Notes: generated by a model from the sequence alone, not told the origin. 64,000 nucleotides of DNA from Serratia marcescens (GCF_001902635.1 NZ_MJAO01000025.1:1-64000), one strand, 5' to 3'. Counted from the stretch's first letter, positions 15,787-26,295 are shown. Translations and numbers: made by a program.

Positions 15787-17931
15787 ATGCCTGACCTTTC
15801 ACGCAGAGACGTACTGCGGGCTGCCGCCATCGGATCGGCTTTCTCGCTGTTGCCCGCCTCAATTCGCAAAGCGCTGGCCATTCCCGCCAACAACCGCACC
15901 GGCACTCTGCGCGATGTCGAACACGTGGTGATCCTGATGCAGGAGAACCGCTCTTTCGACCACTACTTCGGCACCCTGCCCGGCGTGCGCGGCTTCAGCG
16001 ATCGTTTTACCATTCCGCTGCCCGGTGGCCGACGCGTCTGGCAACAACAGGGGGCCGAGCGGTTGGTGCTGCCCTACCATCTGGACAGCAAGCGCGGCAA
16101 CGCCCAGCGCGTCACCGGCACGCCGCACTCATGGGTCGATGAGCAGGCCGCCTGGGATCACGGCCGCATGAGCGCCTGGCCCACCTACAAAACGCCGGCT
16201 TCAATGGGCTACTACCGTCAGCACGAGCTGCCGTTCCAGTTCGCGCTGGCCAACGCCTTTACCCTGTGCGATGCCTATCACTGCTCTATTCACGCCGGTA
16301 CCAACACCAACCGGCTGTTCCACTGGACAGGCACTAACGGCCCGTCCGCCGCCGACGTGGCGGTCGTGGTCAACGAATGGTACAGCCCCGGTCCGGCGGA
16401 CATCGGCTATCAGTGGAAAACCTATCCGGAACGGCTGGAGGAGAGCGGCGTCAGCTGGAAGGTGTATCAGTTCCTGCCGGATAACTTTACCGACAACCCC
16501 CTGGCGGGTTTCCGCCAATATCGCGCCGCCAGCATTCAGGTGGGCAATCCGGCGCGGCCGCCGAAAGACTTCAACGCTTTCGTGCCCTATCGCGACGAGC
16601 TCAACAAGGCCGCGCCACTGTACAAAGGTAACGGTAACACCCTGCCGGCCGCCGATGGCAACGATCTCGACGCCATGCTGGCCGGATTCCGCTCCGACGT
16701 GCAGCAGGGCAAACTGCCGCAGGTCAGCTGGATCATCGCGCCGGCGGCCTATTCGGAACACCCCGATCCCTCTAGCCCGGTGCAGGGTGGCTGGTTCACC
16801 CAAGAGATCCTCAATGCATTGACCGACAATCCGGCGGTGTGGAGTAAAACCGTCCTACTGGTCAACTACGACGAAAACGACGGCTTTTTTGACCATATGC
16901 CTTCGCCTTCCGCACCGTCGCTGCGTGAAGACGGCAGCTTCGCCGGTAAATCGACGGTGCCGTTCGATACCGAGATCTTCCAGCACGTGGCGCCCCCCGG
17001 CTCGCAGGATCAGCCGCCGCCGGACGGCCGCATCTACGGCCCCGGCCCGCGGGTGCCGATGCTGGTGCTGTCGCCCTGGAGTCGCGGCGGCTGGGTCAAT
17101 TCACAGGTGTTCGATCACACCTCGGTGCTGCAATTTTTGGAAAAACGCTTTCAGGTGCATGAACCCAACATCAGCCCCTGGCGCCGCACGGTGTGTGGCG
17201 ATCTCACCTCAGCGTTCAACTTTGTCGACCCTAACGGCGAAGCATTGCCGAGGTTGCCCGCCACCAGCCGCCACGCCGCCGACGGCCTGCGTCAACGTCA
17301 GGAACAGCTGCCGCAAGTGCCGTTGCCATCACCCGCCCACCAGCGTTTGCCGCACCAACACCGCCTGGCGCGCCCTTCCCGCGCGCTGCCCTACCAACTG
17401 CATGTCGAAGCCGCCGTCGCGGCCGAGCAGCGCCGCGTGACGCTGAACCTGTTCAATACCGGCGAGCAAGGCGCGGTGTTTCACGTCTACGACCGGCAGG
17501 ACCTGACGCAGATCCCACGCCGCTATACCGTCGAGGCCGGTAAGGCGGTCAGCGACGACTGGCTGACGGAGGATGAGTACCATCTGTGGCTGCTTGGCCC
17601 CAACGGTTTTCATCGTGAATTGCGCGGGCTCCTGAGCCGGCCACAGCCGGAGGTGCGTTTGCGCCCAACGGGCCGCAGCCTGCAACTGCTGCTGAACAAC
17701 CCAGGCGCCGAAGCGATAACGGTGACCCTCGAACGCTGCCCTTACACGCAGCAAGGCCCGTGGCCTATCACGCTGCCGGCGGGCGGCAGCCACCAGCAAA
17801 CGTTTGACGCCCGCGCCAGCGGCGGCTGGTACGATCTTACGCTGCACAGCCCCGGCTGGCAGCGCCGCTTGGCAGGCCGGCTGGAGAACGGCGAACACAG
17901 CGTCAGCGATCCGCTGATGGGCCAGGCGTGA
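15787..17931 (+). CDS. Phosphocholine-specific phospholipase C, Tat-exported
   Basis: A 714-residue secreted enzyme. The N-terminus has a twin-arginine signal, SRRDVLRAAAIGSAFSLLPA at residues 5-24. The phosphoesterase domain follows with VVILMQENRSFDHYFGTLPG near 48, DAYHCSIHAGTNTNRLFHWT near 161, and VNYDENDGFFDHMPSP near 359. The C-terminal ~200 residues form repeated beta domains of the DUF756 type usual in this family. Such enzymes (PlcH/PlcN type in Pseudomonas) cleave phosphatidylcholine or sphingomyelin. The gene stands alone with its own terminator downstream. Confidence 0.9.
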   Translation: MPDLSRRDVLRAAAIGSAFSLLPASIRKALAIPANNRTGTLRDVEHVVILMQENRSFDHYFGTLPGVRGFSDRFTIPLPGGRRVWQQQGAERLVLPYHLDSKRGNAQRVTGTPHSWVDEQAAWDHGRMSAWPTYKTPASMGYYRQHELPFQFALANAFTLCDAYHCSIHAGTNTNRLFHWTGTNGPSAADVAVVVNEWYSPGPADIGYQWKTYPERLEESGVSWKVYQFLPDNFTDNPLAGFRQYRAASIQVGNPARPPKDFNAFVPYRDELNKAAPLYKGNGNTLPAADGNDLDAMLAGFRSDVQQGKLPQVSWIIAPAAYSEHPDPSSPVQGGWFTQEILNALTDNPAVWSKTVLLVNYDENDGFFDHMPSPSAPSLREDGSFAGKSTVPFDTEIFQHVAPPGSQDQPPPDGRIYGPGPRVPMLVLSPWSRGGWVNSQVFDHTSVLQFLEKRFQVHEPNISPWRRTVCGDLTSAFNFVDPNGEALPRLPATSRHAADGLRQRQEQLPQVPLPSPAHQRLPHQHRLARPSRALPYQLHVEAAVAAEQRRVTLNLFNTGEQGAVFHVYDRQDLTQIPRRYTVEAGKAVSDDWLTEDEYHLWLLGPNGFHRELRGLLSRPQPEVRLRPTGRSLQLLLNNPGAEAITVTLERCPYTQQGPWPITLPAGGSHQQTFDARASGGWYDLTLHSPGWQRRLAGRLENGEHSVSDPLMGQA

Positions 17932-17965
17932 GGCATAAGAAGTGGGGGGAAAATTCTCTCGGACA

Positions 17966-17991
17966 GTAAAAAGGGCGCCTGAGCGCCCTTT
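17966..17991 (-). terminator. Terminator shared by exbBD and the phospholipase gene
   Basis: AAAGGGCGC (17970-17978) and GCGCCCTTT (17983-17991) pair perfectly over a four-base loop. Read on the minus strand the stem is followed by a T run, so it ends exbB-exbD. On the plus strand it can also stop the phospholipase transcript. Confidence 0.8.
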
Positions 17992-18006
17992 GTCGTTTTA
18001 GCGCCG

Positions 18007-18429
18007 CTATTTGGCGGCGCCTTCCATGCCCACCAGCCCTACTTTCAGGTAGCCGGCTTTACGCAGGGTGTCCATCACGCTCATCAGCGTTTCATAATCC
18101 ACACTCTTGTCCGCCTGGAAGAAGATGGTGGTTTCTTTGTTCGCCTGGGTATGTTGATCCAACACCGAGGTCAGCTGATCGGCAGTGACCGGCTGATCGC
18201 CGACGTAGAGCTGCTTGTCAGCCTTCACCGACAAGAATACCGGTTTCTCCGGCCGCGGCTGCGGTTTGGCGGAAGAAGCCGGCAGATCGACGCGGATATC
18301 TACCGTTGCCAGCGGCGCGGCCACCATAAAGATGATCAACAGCACCAACATGACGTCGATAAACGGCGTCACGTTGATTTCATGCAGTTCGCCGCTGTCG
18401 TCCAGATCTTCATTTAAGCGCATCGCCAT
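18007..18429 (-). CDS. exbD: TonB-system energiser ExbD
   Basis: A 140-residue inner-membrane protein with one N-terminal helix carrying the essential aspartate (NVTPFIDVMLVLLIIFMVAA, about residues 19-38) and a periplasmic C-terminal domain. With ExbB it uses the proton gradient to drive TonB and outer-membrane import of siderophores and vitamin B12. It starts three bases after the exbB stop, so the two are translated together. Regulation by the Fur box upstream of exbB is expected. Confidence 0.97.
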   Translation of the reverse strand: MAMRLNEDLDDSGELHEINVTPFIDVMLVLLIIFMVAAPLATVDIRVDLPASSAKPQPRPEKPVFLSVKADKQLYVGDQPVTADQLTSVLDQHTQANKETTIFFQADKSVDYETLMSVMDTLRKAGYLKVGLVGMEGAAK

Positions 18430-18432
18430 GAC

Positions 18433-19410
18433 TCACCCCGCCCGCAGTTGATGTGCGTGTTGTGAGCGCTTGGCTTCCGCCGTCGCGGCCAGATCCAGAT
18501 CGCGGCCCTGCAGCAGCAAGACCTGCGCCGCCACGTCACCCACCTGGGCGCGATGGCCGCTGATGACGCGGGCGAAGATGTTGTAGATAACGACGGCAGG
18601 GATCGCCGCCACCAGGCCCAGCGCGGTCGCCAGCAGTGCTTCCGCGATGCCCGGTGCCACGACCGCCAGGTTGGTGGTCTGCGAATGGGCAATGCCGATG
18701 AAGCTGTTCATGATGCCCCATACGGTGCCGAACAGGCCGACGAACGGCGAGATGGCGCCGATGGTGGCCAGGAAACCGTTGCCGCGGCCCATGTTGCGGC
18801 TGTAGGCCGCCACGCGGCGCTCGAGGCGGAAACCGGTACGCTCTTTGATGCCGTTGTTGTCATTGGACTCTGCGGACAGCTCCAGTTCGTTTTGCGCGTC
18901 GTTCAGCAAAACCGCGCTGACACTCTCCGGGGCGAAATTCTGCGCCAGCTCGGAGGCTTCATCCAGCGAGCGCGCGCCGGCCAGCACCAACTGCTCGCGG
19001 CGCAGACGGCGCTTGGCGCGGAACAGTTCGCTGCCTTTGGAGAACAAAATGGTCCAGGTCACGATCGAGGCCAGCACCAAACCAATCATCACCGCTTTCA
19101 CCACCGCGTCGGCGTGCTGATACATGCCCCAAACGGACAGGTCCATACCGCGGGTTTCCGGTGGTTGGATCGTTGGCGCCGGGTTCACCGGCGTGATGTT
19201 CTCTGGCGCGGCTACTGCTGGTGCAGGCGCGGCAGCCGGTGCGACGCTTTCGGTAACGGCCGGGATGGCCGCCGGCGCAGCCTGCGCGCTGCCGGCCAGC
19301 CCAACCACCAGCACCATTGAAGCCATCAGGCTACGGCCAAACGCCTTGCCCCACTGCGCCCGGCCCTGGCCGAACGATCCTTGATTTACATTCTTGCCAG
19401 CCGTTTTCAC
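18433..19410 (-). CDS. exbB: TonB-system energiser ExbB
   Basis: A 325-residue inner-membrane protein. An N-terminal signal-like segment ([20 protein letters not shown]) leads into a proline/alanine-rich stretch. Three transmembrane helices follow, including the family block [20 protein letters not shown] and the final [20 protein letters not shown]. This is the longer ExbB form with an N-terminal extension found in several Gram-negatives. I chose the GTG at 19410 because GGAGG lies six bases upstream; a TTG 27 bases further upstream has no such site. ExbB and ExbD form the proton channel for TonB. Confidence 0.95.
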   Translation of the reverse strand: MKTAGKNVNQGSFGQGRAQWGKAFGRSLMASMVLVVGLAGSAQAAPAAIPAVTESVAPAAAPAPAVAAPENITPVNPAPTIQPPETRGMDLSVWGMYQHADAVVKAVMIGLVLASIVTWTILFSKGSELFRAKRRLRREQLVLAGARSLDEASELAQNFAPESVSAVLLNDAQNELELSAESNDNNGIKERTGFRLERRVAAYSRNMGRGNGFLATIGAISPFVGLFGTVWGIMNSFIGIAHSQTTNLAVVAPGIAEALLATALGLVAAIPAVVIYNIFARVISGHRAQVGDVAAQVLLLQGRDLDLAATAEAKRSQHAHQLRAG

Positions 19411-19485
19411 GCTGTGCCTCCACCCATTACCGATCAAAATTAAGGAATAATTCAGCGTGCGATCATATCAAACCAATCGGGGATT

Positions 19486-19504
19486 GATAGTAGTTCTCAT
19501 TATT
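19486..19504 (-). promoter_or_regulatory. Fur box upstream of exbB
   Basis: The minus-strand 19-mer AATAATGAGAACTACTATC matches the Fur consensus GATAATGATAATCATTATC at 14 of 19 positions. It lies about 75 bases upstream of the exbB start. Iron repression of exbBD is well established in enterobacteria. Confidence 0.7.
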
Positions 19505-19752
19505 ATTTGCCAAATAAACGAGAAAATTTTAGCCAACACCGCCGTAAAGCGCCAATCTGCGCCCGTTCAGCGCTAGAAGCCCCTTTTATGGGGTTATTTC
19601 GTTACTTTTCTTCCACAGCGGCGCAACAGCGCCACGCTGCCGAACGGCGTTTCGACCGATGAATGGGCTTCTCTCTCGCTCCTCGGCAGAAGGATGACGC
19701 GAAAAATTCACGCCCAACAGCAAATTATAGCCGTTTCTGTATCTGGAAGTTA

Positions 19753-19768
19753 AAACGTCTGGATGGCT
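19753..19768 (+). promoter_or_regulatory. Probable MetJ operator (met boxes) upstream of metC
   Basis: AAACGTCT (19753-19760) matches the met box AGACGTCT at 7 of 8 bases and the adjoining GGATGGCT matches at 5 of 8. The tandem sits about 73 bases before the metC start. MetJ represses metC in E. coli, which supports the reading. Only one repeat is strong. The rest of the 19411-19840 gap holds the exbB and metC promoters and no gene. Confidence 0.5.
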
Positions 19769-19840
19769 ATATTAACTCATGCTAACGTAAGGGCTATCGT
19801 AAACGGGCAGTGCAGAGCAACCAGAGGTGAGCCAGGTACC

Positions 19841-21037
19841 ATGACGTCAAAACACATCGAAACCACGCTGATCGGCGCCGGCCGCGGCAAGCGCTACACC
19901 CAGGGCTCCGTCAATCCCGTTATGCAACGCGCCTCTTCTCTGGTCTTCGACTCCGTCGCGGCCAAAAAACACGCCACCGCGCAACGCGCCCACGGCGAAC
20001 TGTTTTACGGCCGACGCGGCACTCTGACCCACTTCGCCCTGCAGGATGCGATGGTGGAGCTGGAAGGCGGCGCCGGCTGCGTGCTCTACCCGTGCGGCGC
20101 GGCGGCGGTAGCCAACGCGATCCTGTCGTTCGTCGGCGCCGGCGATCACCTGCTGGTCACGGGTTCGGCGTACGAACCGACCCAGGATTTCTGCACCCAC
20201 ATCCTCGGCCGCATGAACGTCAGCACCACCTATTTCGATCCGCTGATCGGCGCCGACATCGCCACGCTGATCCAACCCAATACCCGCGTGGTGTTCCTTG
20301 AGTCCCCCGGTTCCATCACCCTGGAAGTGCAAGATATTCCGGCGATGGTGCAGGCCATTCGCGCCGTGGCGCCGGAGGTGGTGATCATGATCGATAATAC
20401 CTGGGCGGCGGGCGTGTTGTTCAAGGCGCTGGATTTCGATATCGACATTTCGATCCAGGCCGGCACCAAATACCTGATCGGCCATTCCGATTACATGCTC
20501 GGCACCGCCGTCGCCAACGCGCGCTGTTGGGATCGGCTGCGCGAGTATTCCTATCTGATGGGGCAAATGGTGGATGCCGATACCGCCTATATGGCGAGCC
20601 GCGGCCTGCGCACCCTGAGCGTGCGCCTGAAACAGCACGAACGCAGCAGTATTGAAGTCGCCAACTGGCTGGCGGCACGGCCGGAGGTGGCGACGGTCAA
20701 TCACCCGGCCCTGCCGAGCTGCAAGGGGCACGAGTTCTACCGCCGCGATTTCAGCGGCTGCAACGGCCTGTTCTCTTTCGTGCTGAAAGAGCGGCTGGAC
20801 GACGTGCAGCTGGCCACCTACCTGGACCACTTCAACCACTTCAGCATGGCTTACTCCTGGGGCGGGTTCGAGTCGCTGATCCTGGCCAACCAGCCGGAAG
20901 AGCTGGAAGCGATCCGCCCGGCGGGCGGCGTCGATTTTTCCGGTACCCTGGTGCGTTTGCACATCGGCCTGGAGAACGTCGAAGACCTGATCGCCGATCT
21001 GGCGGCCGGCTTCGATCGCCTCAACGGCGTGCGCTGA
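19841..21037 (+). CDS. metC: Cystathionine beta-lyase
   Basis: A 398-residue PLP enzyme of the Cys/Met metabolism fold. [20 protein letters not shown] lies near residue 47 and the PLP lysine is in [17 protein letters not shown] near 208. [18 protein letters not shown], the MetC-type C-terminal signature, is near 335. It splits cystathionine to homocysteine, pyruvate and ammonia. ATG 19841 is the natural start ([16 protein letters not shown]); an in-frame ATG 78 bases upstream overlaps the operator. Order exbD-exbB-metC-yghB is as in E. coli. Confidence 0.96.
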   Translation: MTSKHIETTLIGAGRGKRYTQGSVNPVMQRASSLVFDSVAAKKHATAQRAHGELFYGRRGTLTHFALQDAMVELEGGAGCVLYPCGAAAVANAILSFVGAGDHLLVTGSAYEPTQDFCTHILGRMNVSTTYFDPLIGADIATLIQPNTRVVFLESPGSITLEVQDIPAMVQAIRAVAPEVVIMIDNTWAAGVLFKALDFDIDISIQAGTKYLIGHSDYMLGTAVANARCWDRLREYSYLMGQMVDADTAYMASRGLRTLSVRLKQHERSSIEVANWLAARPEVATVNHPALPSCKGHEFYRRDFSGCNGLFSFVLKERLDDVQLATYLDHFNHFSMAYSWGGFESLILANQPEELEAIRPAGGVDFSGTLVRLHIGLENVEDLIADLAAGFDRLNGVR

Positions 21038-21182
21038 AACGGGTTCTGGCAATTTTCTTTGTCTCGTTTAATGTCGGCTTAAGCTATTAGCGGTACACTA
21101 GCCGGGTAATTGTCAGATACGGTAACCGCCGCATCCTGGAGAACGTGATCCCGGGCGCAACCGGCATGCAACAGGACATAAA

Positions 21183-21845
21183 ATGGATGTACTACGAGAG
21201 ATTATTCATGCGCTTTGGCAGCAGGACTTTATCGCCCTTGCCGATCCAAGCGTGATTTGGGTGGTTTACGCCGTACTTTTCACCACCCTGTTTTTGGAAA
21301 ACGGACTGCTACCCGCCTCCTTCCTGCCCGGCGACAGCCTGCTGCTGCTGTCGGGCGCGCTGATCGCCAAAGGCGTGATGGGCTTTGCCCCCACCCTGCT
21401 CATTCTGACCGCCGCCGCCGGCCTCGGTTGCTGGCTGAGCTATGTACAGGGCCGCTGGCTGGGCCACACCAGCCTGGTGAAAGGCTGGCTGATGCAGCTG
21501 CCGGCGCAGTACCACCAGCGCGCTCACAATCTGTTCAACCGCCACGGGTTGACGGCGCTGCTGATCGGCCGCTTCCTCGGTTTCGTGCGAACGCTGCTGC
21601 CGACCATGGCCGGCATCTCCGGGCTCAACAGCTCGCGTTTTCAGGTGTTCAACTGGCTGAGCGCGGCGATCTGGGTCTGCGCGCTGGTCGGCCTCGGCTA
21701 CGCCTTCAGCCAAATTCCGCTGGTGAAACGTTACGAAAGCCAGGTAATGACCGGCCTGATGCTGCTGCCGCTGCTGCTGCTGTTTGTCGGCTTGCTGGGT
21801 GCCATGCTGGTGATCTGGCGTAAAAAGCGCGCCGCGTCTTCCTGA
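21183..21845 (+). CDS. yghB: DedA family membrane protein YghB
   Basis: A 220-residue inner-membrane protein. It has the DedA signature [20 protein letters not shown] (residues ~38-57), [17 protein letters not shown], and a C-terminal helix ending in a basic tail (WRKKRAASS). DedA proteins are proposed lipid scramblases or flippases. YghB with YqjA supports envelope integrity, the proton gradient and drug tolerance in E. coli. Synteny with metC fixes the YghB identity. Spacing from metC is 145 bases, so it may have its own promoter. Confidence 0.94.
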   Translation: MDVLREIIHALWQQDFIALADPSVIWVVYAVLFTTLFLENGLLPASFLPGDSLLLLSGALIAKGVMGFAPTLLILTAAAGLGCWLSYVQGRWLGHTSLVKGWLMQLPAQYHQRAHNLFNRHGLTALLIGRFLGFVRTLLPTMAGISGLNSSRFQVFNWLSAAIWVCALVGLGYAFSQIPLVKRYESQVMTGLMLLPLLLLFVGLLGAMLVIWRKKRAASS

Positions 21846-21855
21846 GCCTGGCGCG

Positions 21856-22776
21856 CTACAGCGCCTTCTCGACCAACGCCAGGCTGGGGGGCAGTTTGCT
21901 CACCAGCATATCCACCGCCAGCCGTACCTTCAGCGGTAGATGCGGCGTATGCGGCCACACCGCATGCGCTTCAAAGGCGACGCCCGGCCGGTCACGCAGC
22001 AAACACACCAGCGCCCCGCTCAGCAACTGCTCGCGCACCAGCCAACACGGCAACCAGGCGATGCCGAACCCCGCCATCGCCGCATCGGCGATCGCCTGCA
22101 GATCGTCCATCTGCAACCGGTTATTCGGCATCACTTCCCGCGGCTTGCCGTCGCTATCCAACACCAGCCAGCTGCACTGTGCGCCGGCGCGCATATAGGT
22201 CACCGCCTCATGCTGCACCAATTGCTCAATATTGTGCGGTTCGCCGCGCCGCCGCAGGTAGGCCGGCGAAGCACATAACGCCATGCGGTGATCGCCGATG
22301 CGCCGCGCCACCAGCCCGCTGCTGTTGGCCAGCGTGCCGTTGCGGATCGCCATATCGAAGCCGTCCTCAATCAGATCCACCACCCGATCGCTGAACGACA
22401 GCTCCAGCTCCAGGCCAGGGTGTTCCCGCGTCAGCTCGGTCAGCAGCGGCGCAATACACAAACGGCCAAACAGCACCGGCATCGACACCCGTAGCCGGCC
22501 GCTGACCTGTCGCTTGCCCGACTCCAGCAGCGTTTCCGCGCTGCGGATCTCTTCCAGCGCCCGCAGGCAACGTTCATAGAACAGCGCGCCGTCGTCGGTC
22601 AAGCTCTGGCTGCGGGTGGTGCGATGAAACAGCCGCACGCCCAGCCGCTGCTCCAGCCTGGCAATGGTTTTCCCCACCGCTGAACGCGACAGGTGCAGCC
22701 GGCTGGCCGCCAACGCAAAACTGCCCGCCTCCACGGCGGTGACGAATACCGAAATGCCGCTCAGTCTATCGCTCAT
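21856..22776 (-). CDS. LysR-family regulator
   Basis: A 306-residue regulator. The N-terminal winged helix reads SGISVFVTAVEAGSFALAAS, then RLHLSRSAVGKTIARLEQRL. The effector domain of the YhjC/DmlR-like subgroup includes SDRVVDLIEDGFDMAIRNG near 135. It is divergent from the MDR oxidoreductase gene with 107 bases between starts, a typical arrangement for control of the neighbour. ATG 22776 (MSDRLSGIS) fits the family start. The ligand is unknown. Confidence 0.88.
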   Translation of the reverse strand: MSDRLSGISVFVTAVEAGSFALAASRLHLSRSAVGKTIARLEQRLGVRLFHRTTRSQSLTDDGALFYERCLRALEEIRSAETLLESGKRQVSGRLRVSMPVLFGRLCIAPLLTELTREHPGLELELSFSDRVVDLIEDGFDMAIRNGTLANSSGLVARRIGDHRMALCASPAYLRRRGEPHNIEQLVQHEAVTYMRAGAQCSWLVLDSDGKPREVMPNNRLQMDDLQAIADAAMAGFGIAWLPCWLVREQLLSGALVCLLRDRPGVAFEAHAVWPHTPHLPLKVRLAVDMLVSKLPPSLALVEKAL

Positions 22777-22883
22777 GATTTGTCGCCCTAAAAGAAACAA
22801 TCTGCGGAAATCTTATCGCCACTGGCGAAGCTGTATCAACGATATTATCGACCGGTCGTTAACCGCTGACTATGGAGAGCATC

Positions 22884-23912
22884 ATGACCGACACTATGCA
22901 ACGCTGGACCATGGACGCCCTGGGGCGTGAACACCTACAACTGACCGTCGGCGCTATCCCGCAGCCGGGGCCGCATGAGATCAGAGTGAAAGTGAAGGCG
23001 GTCGCGCTCAACTACCGCGACAAGCTGATGATAGACAGCGGCATGGGGCTGACATTGCCGCACCCCTTCATTCCCGGGTCGGACATGGCCGGTGAGGTCG
23101 ACGCCGTCGGCCCTGGCGTCAGCCGTTTCCTGCCCGGCGCCCGGGTCATTTCCACCTTCAGCCCCGGCTGGCTAGACGGTTTGCAGAAACCGTACGGTGA
23201 TGCGCGCAGTGCGCCCTACCACACCCTCGGCGGCTTCTATCAGGGGGTGCTGGCGGAATACGTGATTTTGCATGAAGACTGGCTGGCGGCGGCGCCGGCG
23301 TCGCTGGACGATGTGCAGGCCAGCACCCTGCCGTGCGCCGGGCTGACCGCCTGGTTCGCACTGGTGGAGCAAGGAAAATTGCGCGCCGGCGATACGGTGC
23401 TGGTGCAAGGCACCGGCGGCGTGGCGCTGTTCGCGCTGCAAATAGCCAAAGCGCACGGCGCAGAGGTGTACGTGACCTCCGGCAGTGATGAAAAGCTGGC
23501 GCGCGCCCGAGCGCTGGGCGCCGATCATGGCGTCAACCGGCTTAGCGGCGACTGGGTGGAGACGATTTATGAACTGACGCAAGATCGCGGCATCGATCAT
23601 GTGATCGACACCGCCGGCGGCCCGAATCTGGGCAACTCGGTGCGCGCCGTGGCGGTGGGAGGCCGTATCTCGGTGATCGGCATTTTGGCCGGCGCTGAAA
23701 TCTCCGCCCCTGCCGGCCTGTTGCTGCTGAAGTCGGCGGTGATCCAGGGTATCGGCGTCGGCCACCGCCGCGCGCTGGAAGATCTGGTACGCGCCGTAGA
23801 CGCCGTCAAGCTTCAGCCGGTGATCGACCAGGTATACCGCTTTGATCAGCTGCCGCAAGCGTTGGATCACCTCGATCGCGGGCCGTTCGGCAAGATCGTC
23901 TTGACCCCGTAA
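22884..23912 (+). CDS. Zinc-independent MDR oxidoreductase (NAD(P)-dependent alcohol dehydrogenase/quinone reductase type)
   Basis: A 342-residue medium-chain dehydrogenase/reductase. The N-terminal GroES-like domain has KAVALNYRDKLMIDSGMGLT and PFIPGSDMAGEVDAVGPGV. The nucleotide loop is VLVQGTGGVALFALQIAKAH near residue 172. The cysteines and histidines that bind zinc in alcohol dehydrogenases are not in place (NYRDK instead of a C-x-D/T-x-H). It probably reduces an enone, quinone or aldehyde using NADPH. ATG 22884 has GGAGAGC just upstream. Control by the divergent LysR is inferred. Confidence 0.87.
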   Translation: MTDTMQRWTMDALGREHLQLTVGAIPQPGPHEIRVKVKAVALNYRDKLMIDSGMGLTLPHPFIPGSDMAGEVDAVGPGVSRFLPGARVISTFSPGWLDGLQKPYGDARSAPYHTLGGFYQGVLAEYVILHEDWLAAAPASLDDVQASTLPCAGLTAWFALVEQGKLRAGDTVLVQGTGGVALFALQIAKAHGAEVYVTSGSDEKLARARALGADHGVNRLSGDWVETIYELTQDRGIDHVIDTAGGPNLGNSVRAVAVGGRISVIGILAGAEISAPAGLLLLKSAVIQGIGVGHRRALEDLVRAVDAVKLQPVIDQVYRFDQLPQALDHLDRGPFGKIVLTP

Positions 23913-23931
23913 CCCGCCGCCCGGCGGCGGC

Positions 23932-24849
23932 TCAGCCCTCCAGCAACGGAGGGTTGGCGTCGCGCAGCCGGGCGATTTCATCGCTCGGCGTCATGCCGAA
24001 CAACCGTTTGAATTCGCGGCTGAACTGCGATGCGCTTTCATAGCCGACGCGGATCGCCGCCGTGCTGGCCTTCAGCCCATCATGCACCATCAGCAAACGC
24101 GCCTTATGCAGCCGGTATGACTTCACGTATTGCAACGGCGAAGTGTTGGTCACCGCCTTGAAGTTGTGATGAAACGCCGACACGCTCATGTTGACCTCGC
24201 TGGCCAACTGCTCGACGTTGAGGTTGTCGGCATACTGATGTTCGATGCGCCGCAGCGCTTTGGCGATCTGGCTGAAGTGGGTATGGCGGTTGACCAGCTC
24301 CTGCAGCGACGCACCGCAGGTGCCGCGCAGCACGTAGTAGAGGATCTCGCGCACGATCTGCGGCCCCAGCACCCGGGCATCAAGCGGCTTGGCCATCACG
24401 TCCAGCAGGCGTTCGGTGGCGCACAGCAGCTCTTCCGTCAGCTCGGCCAGGTTCACCCCGTTACTCTCCGCCCGCGGTTGCATCAGGTAGTCGTCGTCGC
24501 CGATGTCGATCAGCAAATCCTGCAGCAGTTGGGTATCGATATTGATCGCCAACCCAACCAGCGGCAGTTCCGGGCTGGCGAAGGTTTCGCACTCGAACGG
24601 CAGCGGCACCGTCATCAGCAGGTAGTTGCGCGGATCGTACTGGAACATCTTATTGCCGCAATAGCCCACCTTGTGCCCCTGAAAGACGATCACGATCCCC
24701 GGCTCGTACATCACCGGTTGGCGCGGGCTGTGGCGATCGACATACAGGATCTTCACCCGCGGCACCGGTGACGCCGTGTAGCCGTTGCCGGTAGCGATAG
24801 CCATCGCCTGGCGTGCCATGCGGCTGCGCTGCACGTCGATTTCAATCAC
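23932..24849 (-). CDS. yqhC: AraC-family regulator YqhC
   Basis: A 305-residue activator. The N-terminal AraC_N-type domain includes [20 protein letters not shown] and [20 protein letters not shown]. The C-terminal double helix-turn-helix has [20 protein letters not shown] and [20 protein letters not shown]. In E. coli YqhC senses reactive aldehydes such as glyoxal and turns on yqhD and dkgA. Here yqhD is divergent and dkgA follows it, reproducing that arrangement. The yqhC-yqhD gap contains CTACA (24911-24915) / TGTAG (24922-24926), a possible site. Confidence 0.93.
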   Translation of the reverse strand: MIEIDVQRSRMARQAMAIATGNGYTASPVPRVKILYVDRHSPRQPVMYEPGIVIVFQGHKVGYCGNKMFQYDPRNYLLMTVPLPFECETFASPELPLVGLAINIDTQLLQDLLIDIGDDDYLMQPRAESNGVNLAELTEELLCATERLLDVMAKPLDARVLGPQIVREILYYVLRGTCGASLQELVNRHTHFSQIAKALRRIEHQYADNLNVEQLASEVNMSVSAFHHNFKAVTNTSPLQYVKSYRLHKARLLMVHDGLKASTAAIRVGYESASQFSREFKRLFGMTPSDEIARLRDANPPLLEG

Positions 24850-25045
24850 GGAAACACCCTCTTACAGTCAGAACGATTCGGCATAAATAATAATTTAAAA
24901 CTCGCCATTTCTACAGCCACTTGTAGGAATAGGCAAGAACCAAACAGGAATGTGCATTGTGCGTCGCCGCCAGGTTCCTGACAATACGGGCCAGAAACCT
25001 TTGCGCCACTTTGGCGCTCGCCTGACAGAAAGAGAGAAATCATCC

Positions 25046-26209
25046 ATGCAAAACTTCATTCTGCATACCCCAACCAAAATCCTGTTCGGCAAGAACCAAA
25101 TTGCCGAAGTGGCCGGCCAGATCCCGGCGGACGCACGCATTCTGATCACCTACGGTGGCGGCAGCGTGAAGAAAAACGGCGTGCTGGATCAGGTGTACAG
25201 CGCGCTGGCCGGCCGCAACGTGCGGGAGTTCTCCGGCATCGAACCTAACCCGACTTACGAAACGCTGATGAAAGCGGTCGAGGTGGTGAAAGCGGAAAAC
25301 ATCGATTTCCTGCTGGCAGTCGGCGGCGGTTCAGTGGTTGACGGCACCAAGTTCATCGCCGCCGCCGCCCGTTATACCGCCGACGGCGATGCCTGGCATA
25401 TCCTGCAAACCGTCGGCAGCCATATCACCGACGCGGTACCGATGGGCTGCGTGCTGACGCTGCCGGCCACCGGTTCCGAATCCAACAGCGGCGCGGTGAT
25501 CACCCGTAAAAACAGCGGCGACAAGCAGCACTTCTTCTCGCCGCGGGTGCAGCCGCGCTTCGCCGTGCTGGATCCGGTGGTGACCTACTCGCTGCCGCCG
25601 CGCCAGATCGCCAACGGCGTAGTCGATGCCTTCGTACACACCCTGGAGCAGTATCTGACCTACCCGGTCGACGCCAAGGTACAGGATCGCTTCGCCGAAG
25701 GCCTACTGCTGACCCTGCGGGAAGACGGCCCGCGCGCGCTGGCCGAACCGGAGAACTATGCGGTGCGCGCCAACGTGATGTGGAGTGCCACCATGGCGCT
25801 GAACGGCCTGATCGGCGCCGGAGTGCCGCAGGACTGGGCAACCCACATGCTGGGTCATGAGCTGACCGCCATGCACGATCTCGACCACGCGCAAACGCTG
25901 GCCATCGTTCTGCCGGCGCTGCTGCACGAGAAGAAAGCGCAGAAGCGCGAAAAACTGCTGCAGTATGCTGACCGCGTTTGGGGCCTGCGTGAAGGGAGCG
26001 AAGAGAGCCGCATTGACGGCGCGATCGCCGCCACCCGCGCCTTCTTCGAGCAAATGGGCGTGCCGACCCGCATGGCGGATTATCAGCTCGACGGCAGCAG
26101 CATTCCGGCGCTGCTCGACAAACTGCATCAGCACGGCATGACCGCCCTGGGCGAGCACCAGGACATCACCCTGGACGTCAGCCGCCGCATTTATGAAGCG
26201 GCGCGTTAA
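25046..26209 (+). CDS. yqhD: NADPH-dependent aldehyde reductase YqhD
   Basis: A 387-residue iron/zinc alcohol dehydrogenase of the YqhD/BDH type. The start MQNFILHTPTKILFGKNQI is typical. The NADPH loop LLAVGGGSVVDGTKFIAAAA is near residue 94, metal-ligand regions include NGVVDAFVHTLEQYL near 193, and the histidines are in MLGHELTAMHDLDHAQTLAI. It reduces short-chain and reactive aldehydes including methylglyoxal, glyoxal and acrolein. ATG 25046 has GAGAGAAA upstream. An in-frame ATG 96 bases earlier is not homologous. Confidence 0.96.
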   Translation: MQNFILHTPTKILFGKNQIAEVAGQIPADARILITYGGGSVKKNGVLDQVYSALAGRNVREFSGIEPNPTYETLMKAVEVVKAENIDFLLAVGGGSVVDGTKFIAAAARYTADGDAWHILQTVGSHITDAVPMGCVLTLPATGSESNSGAVITRKNSGDKQHFFSPRVQPRFAVLDPVVTYSLPPRQIANGVVDAFVHTLEQYLTYPVDAKVQDRFAEGLLLTLREDGPRALAEPENYAVRANVMWSATMALNGLIGAGVPQDWATHMLGHELTAMHDLDHAQTLAIVLPALLHEKKAQKREKLLQYADRVWGLREGSEESRIDGAIAATRAFFEQMGVPTRMADYQLDGSSIPALLDKLHQHGMTALGEHQDITLDVSRRIYEAAR

Positions 26210-26268
26210 TCGCAAAACGGCGATTTTTTGCTAGGCTTTTGTCTCCATCAGCCATTTTTCGCCACATC

Positions 26269-26295
26269 CTGCGCCCGGCCGATCGTCGGGCGCAG
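26269..26295 (+). terminator. Stem-loop between yqhD and dkgA
   Basis: CTGCGCCCG (26269-26277) pairs perfectly with CGGGCGCAG (26287-26295) over a nine-base loop, 60 bases after yqhD. No T tract follows, so it may attenuate rather than end transcription. Confidence 0.4.
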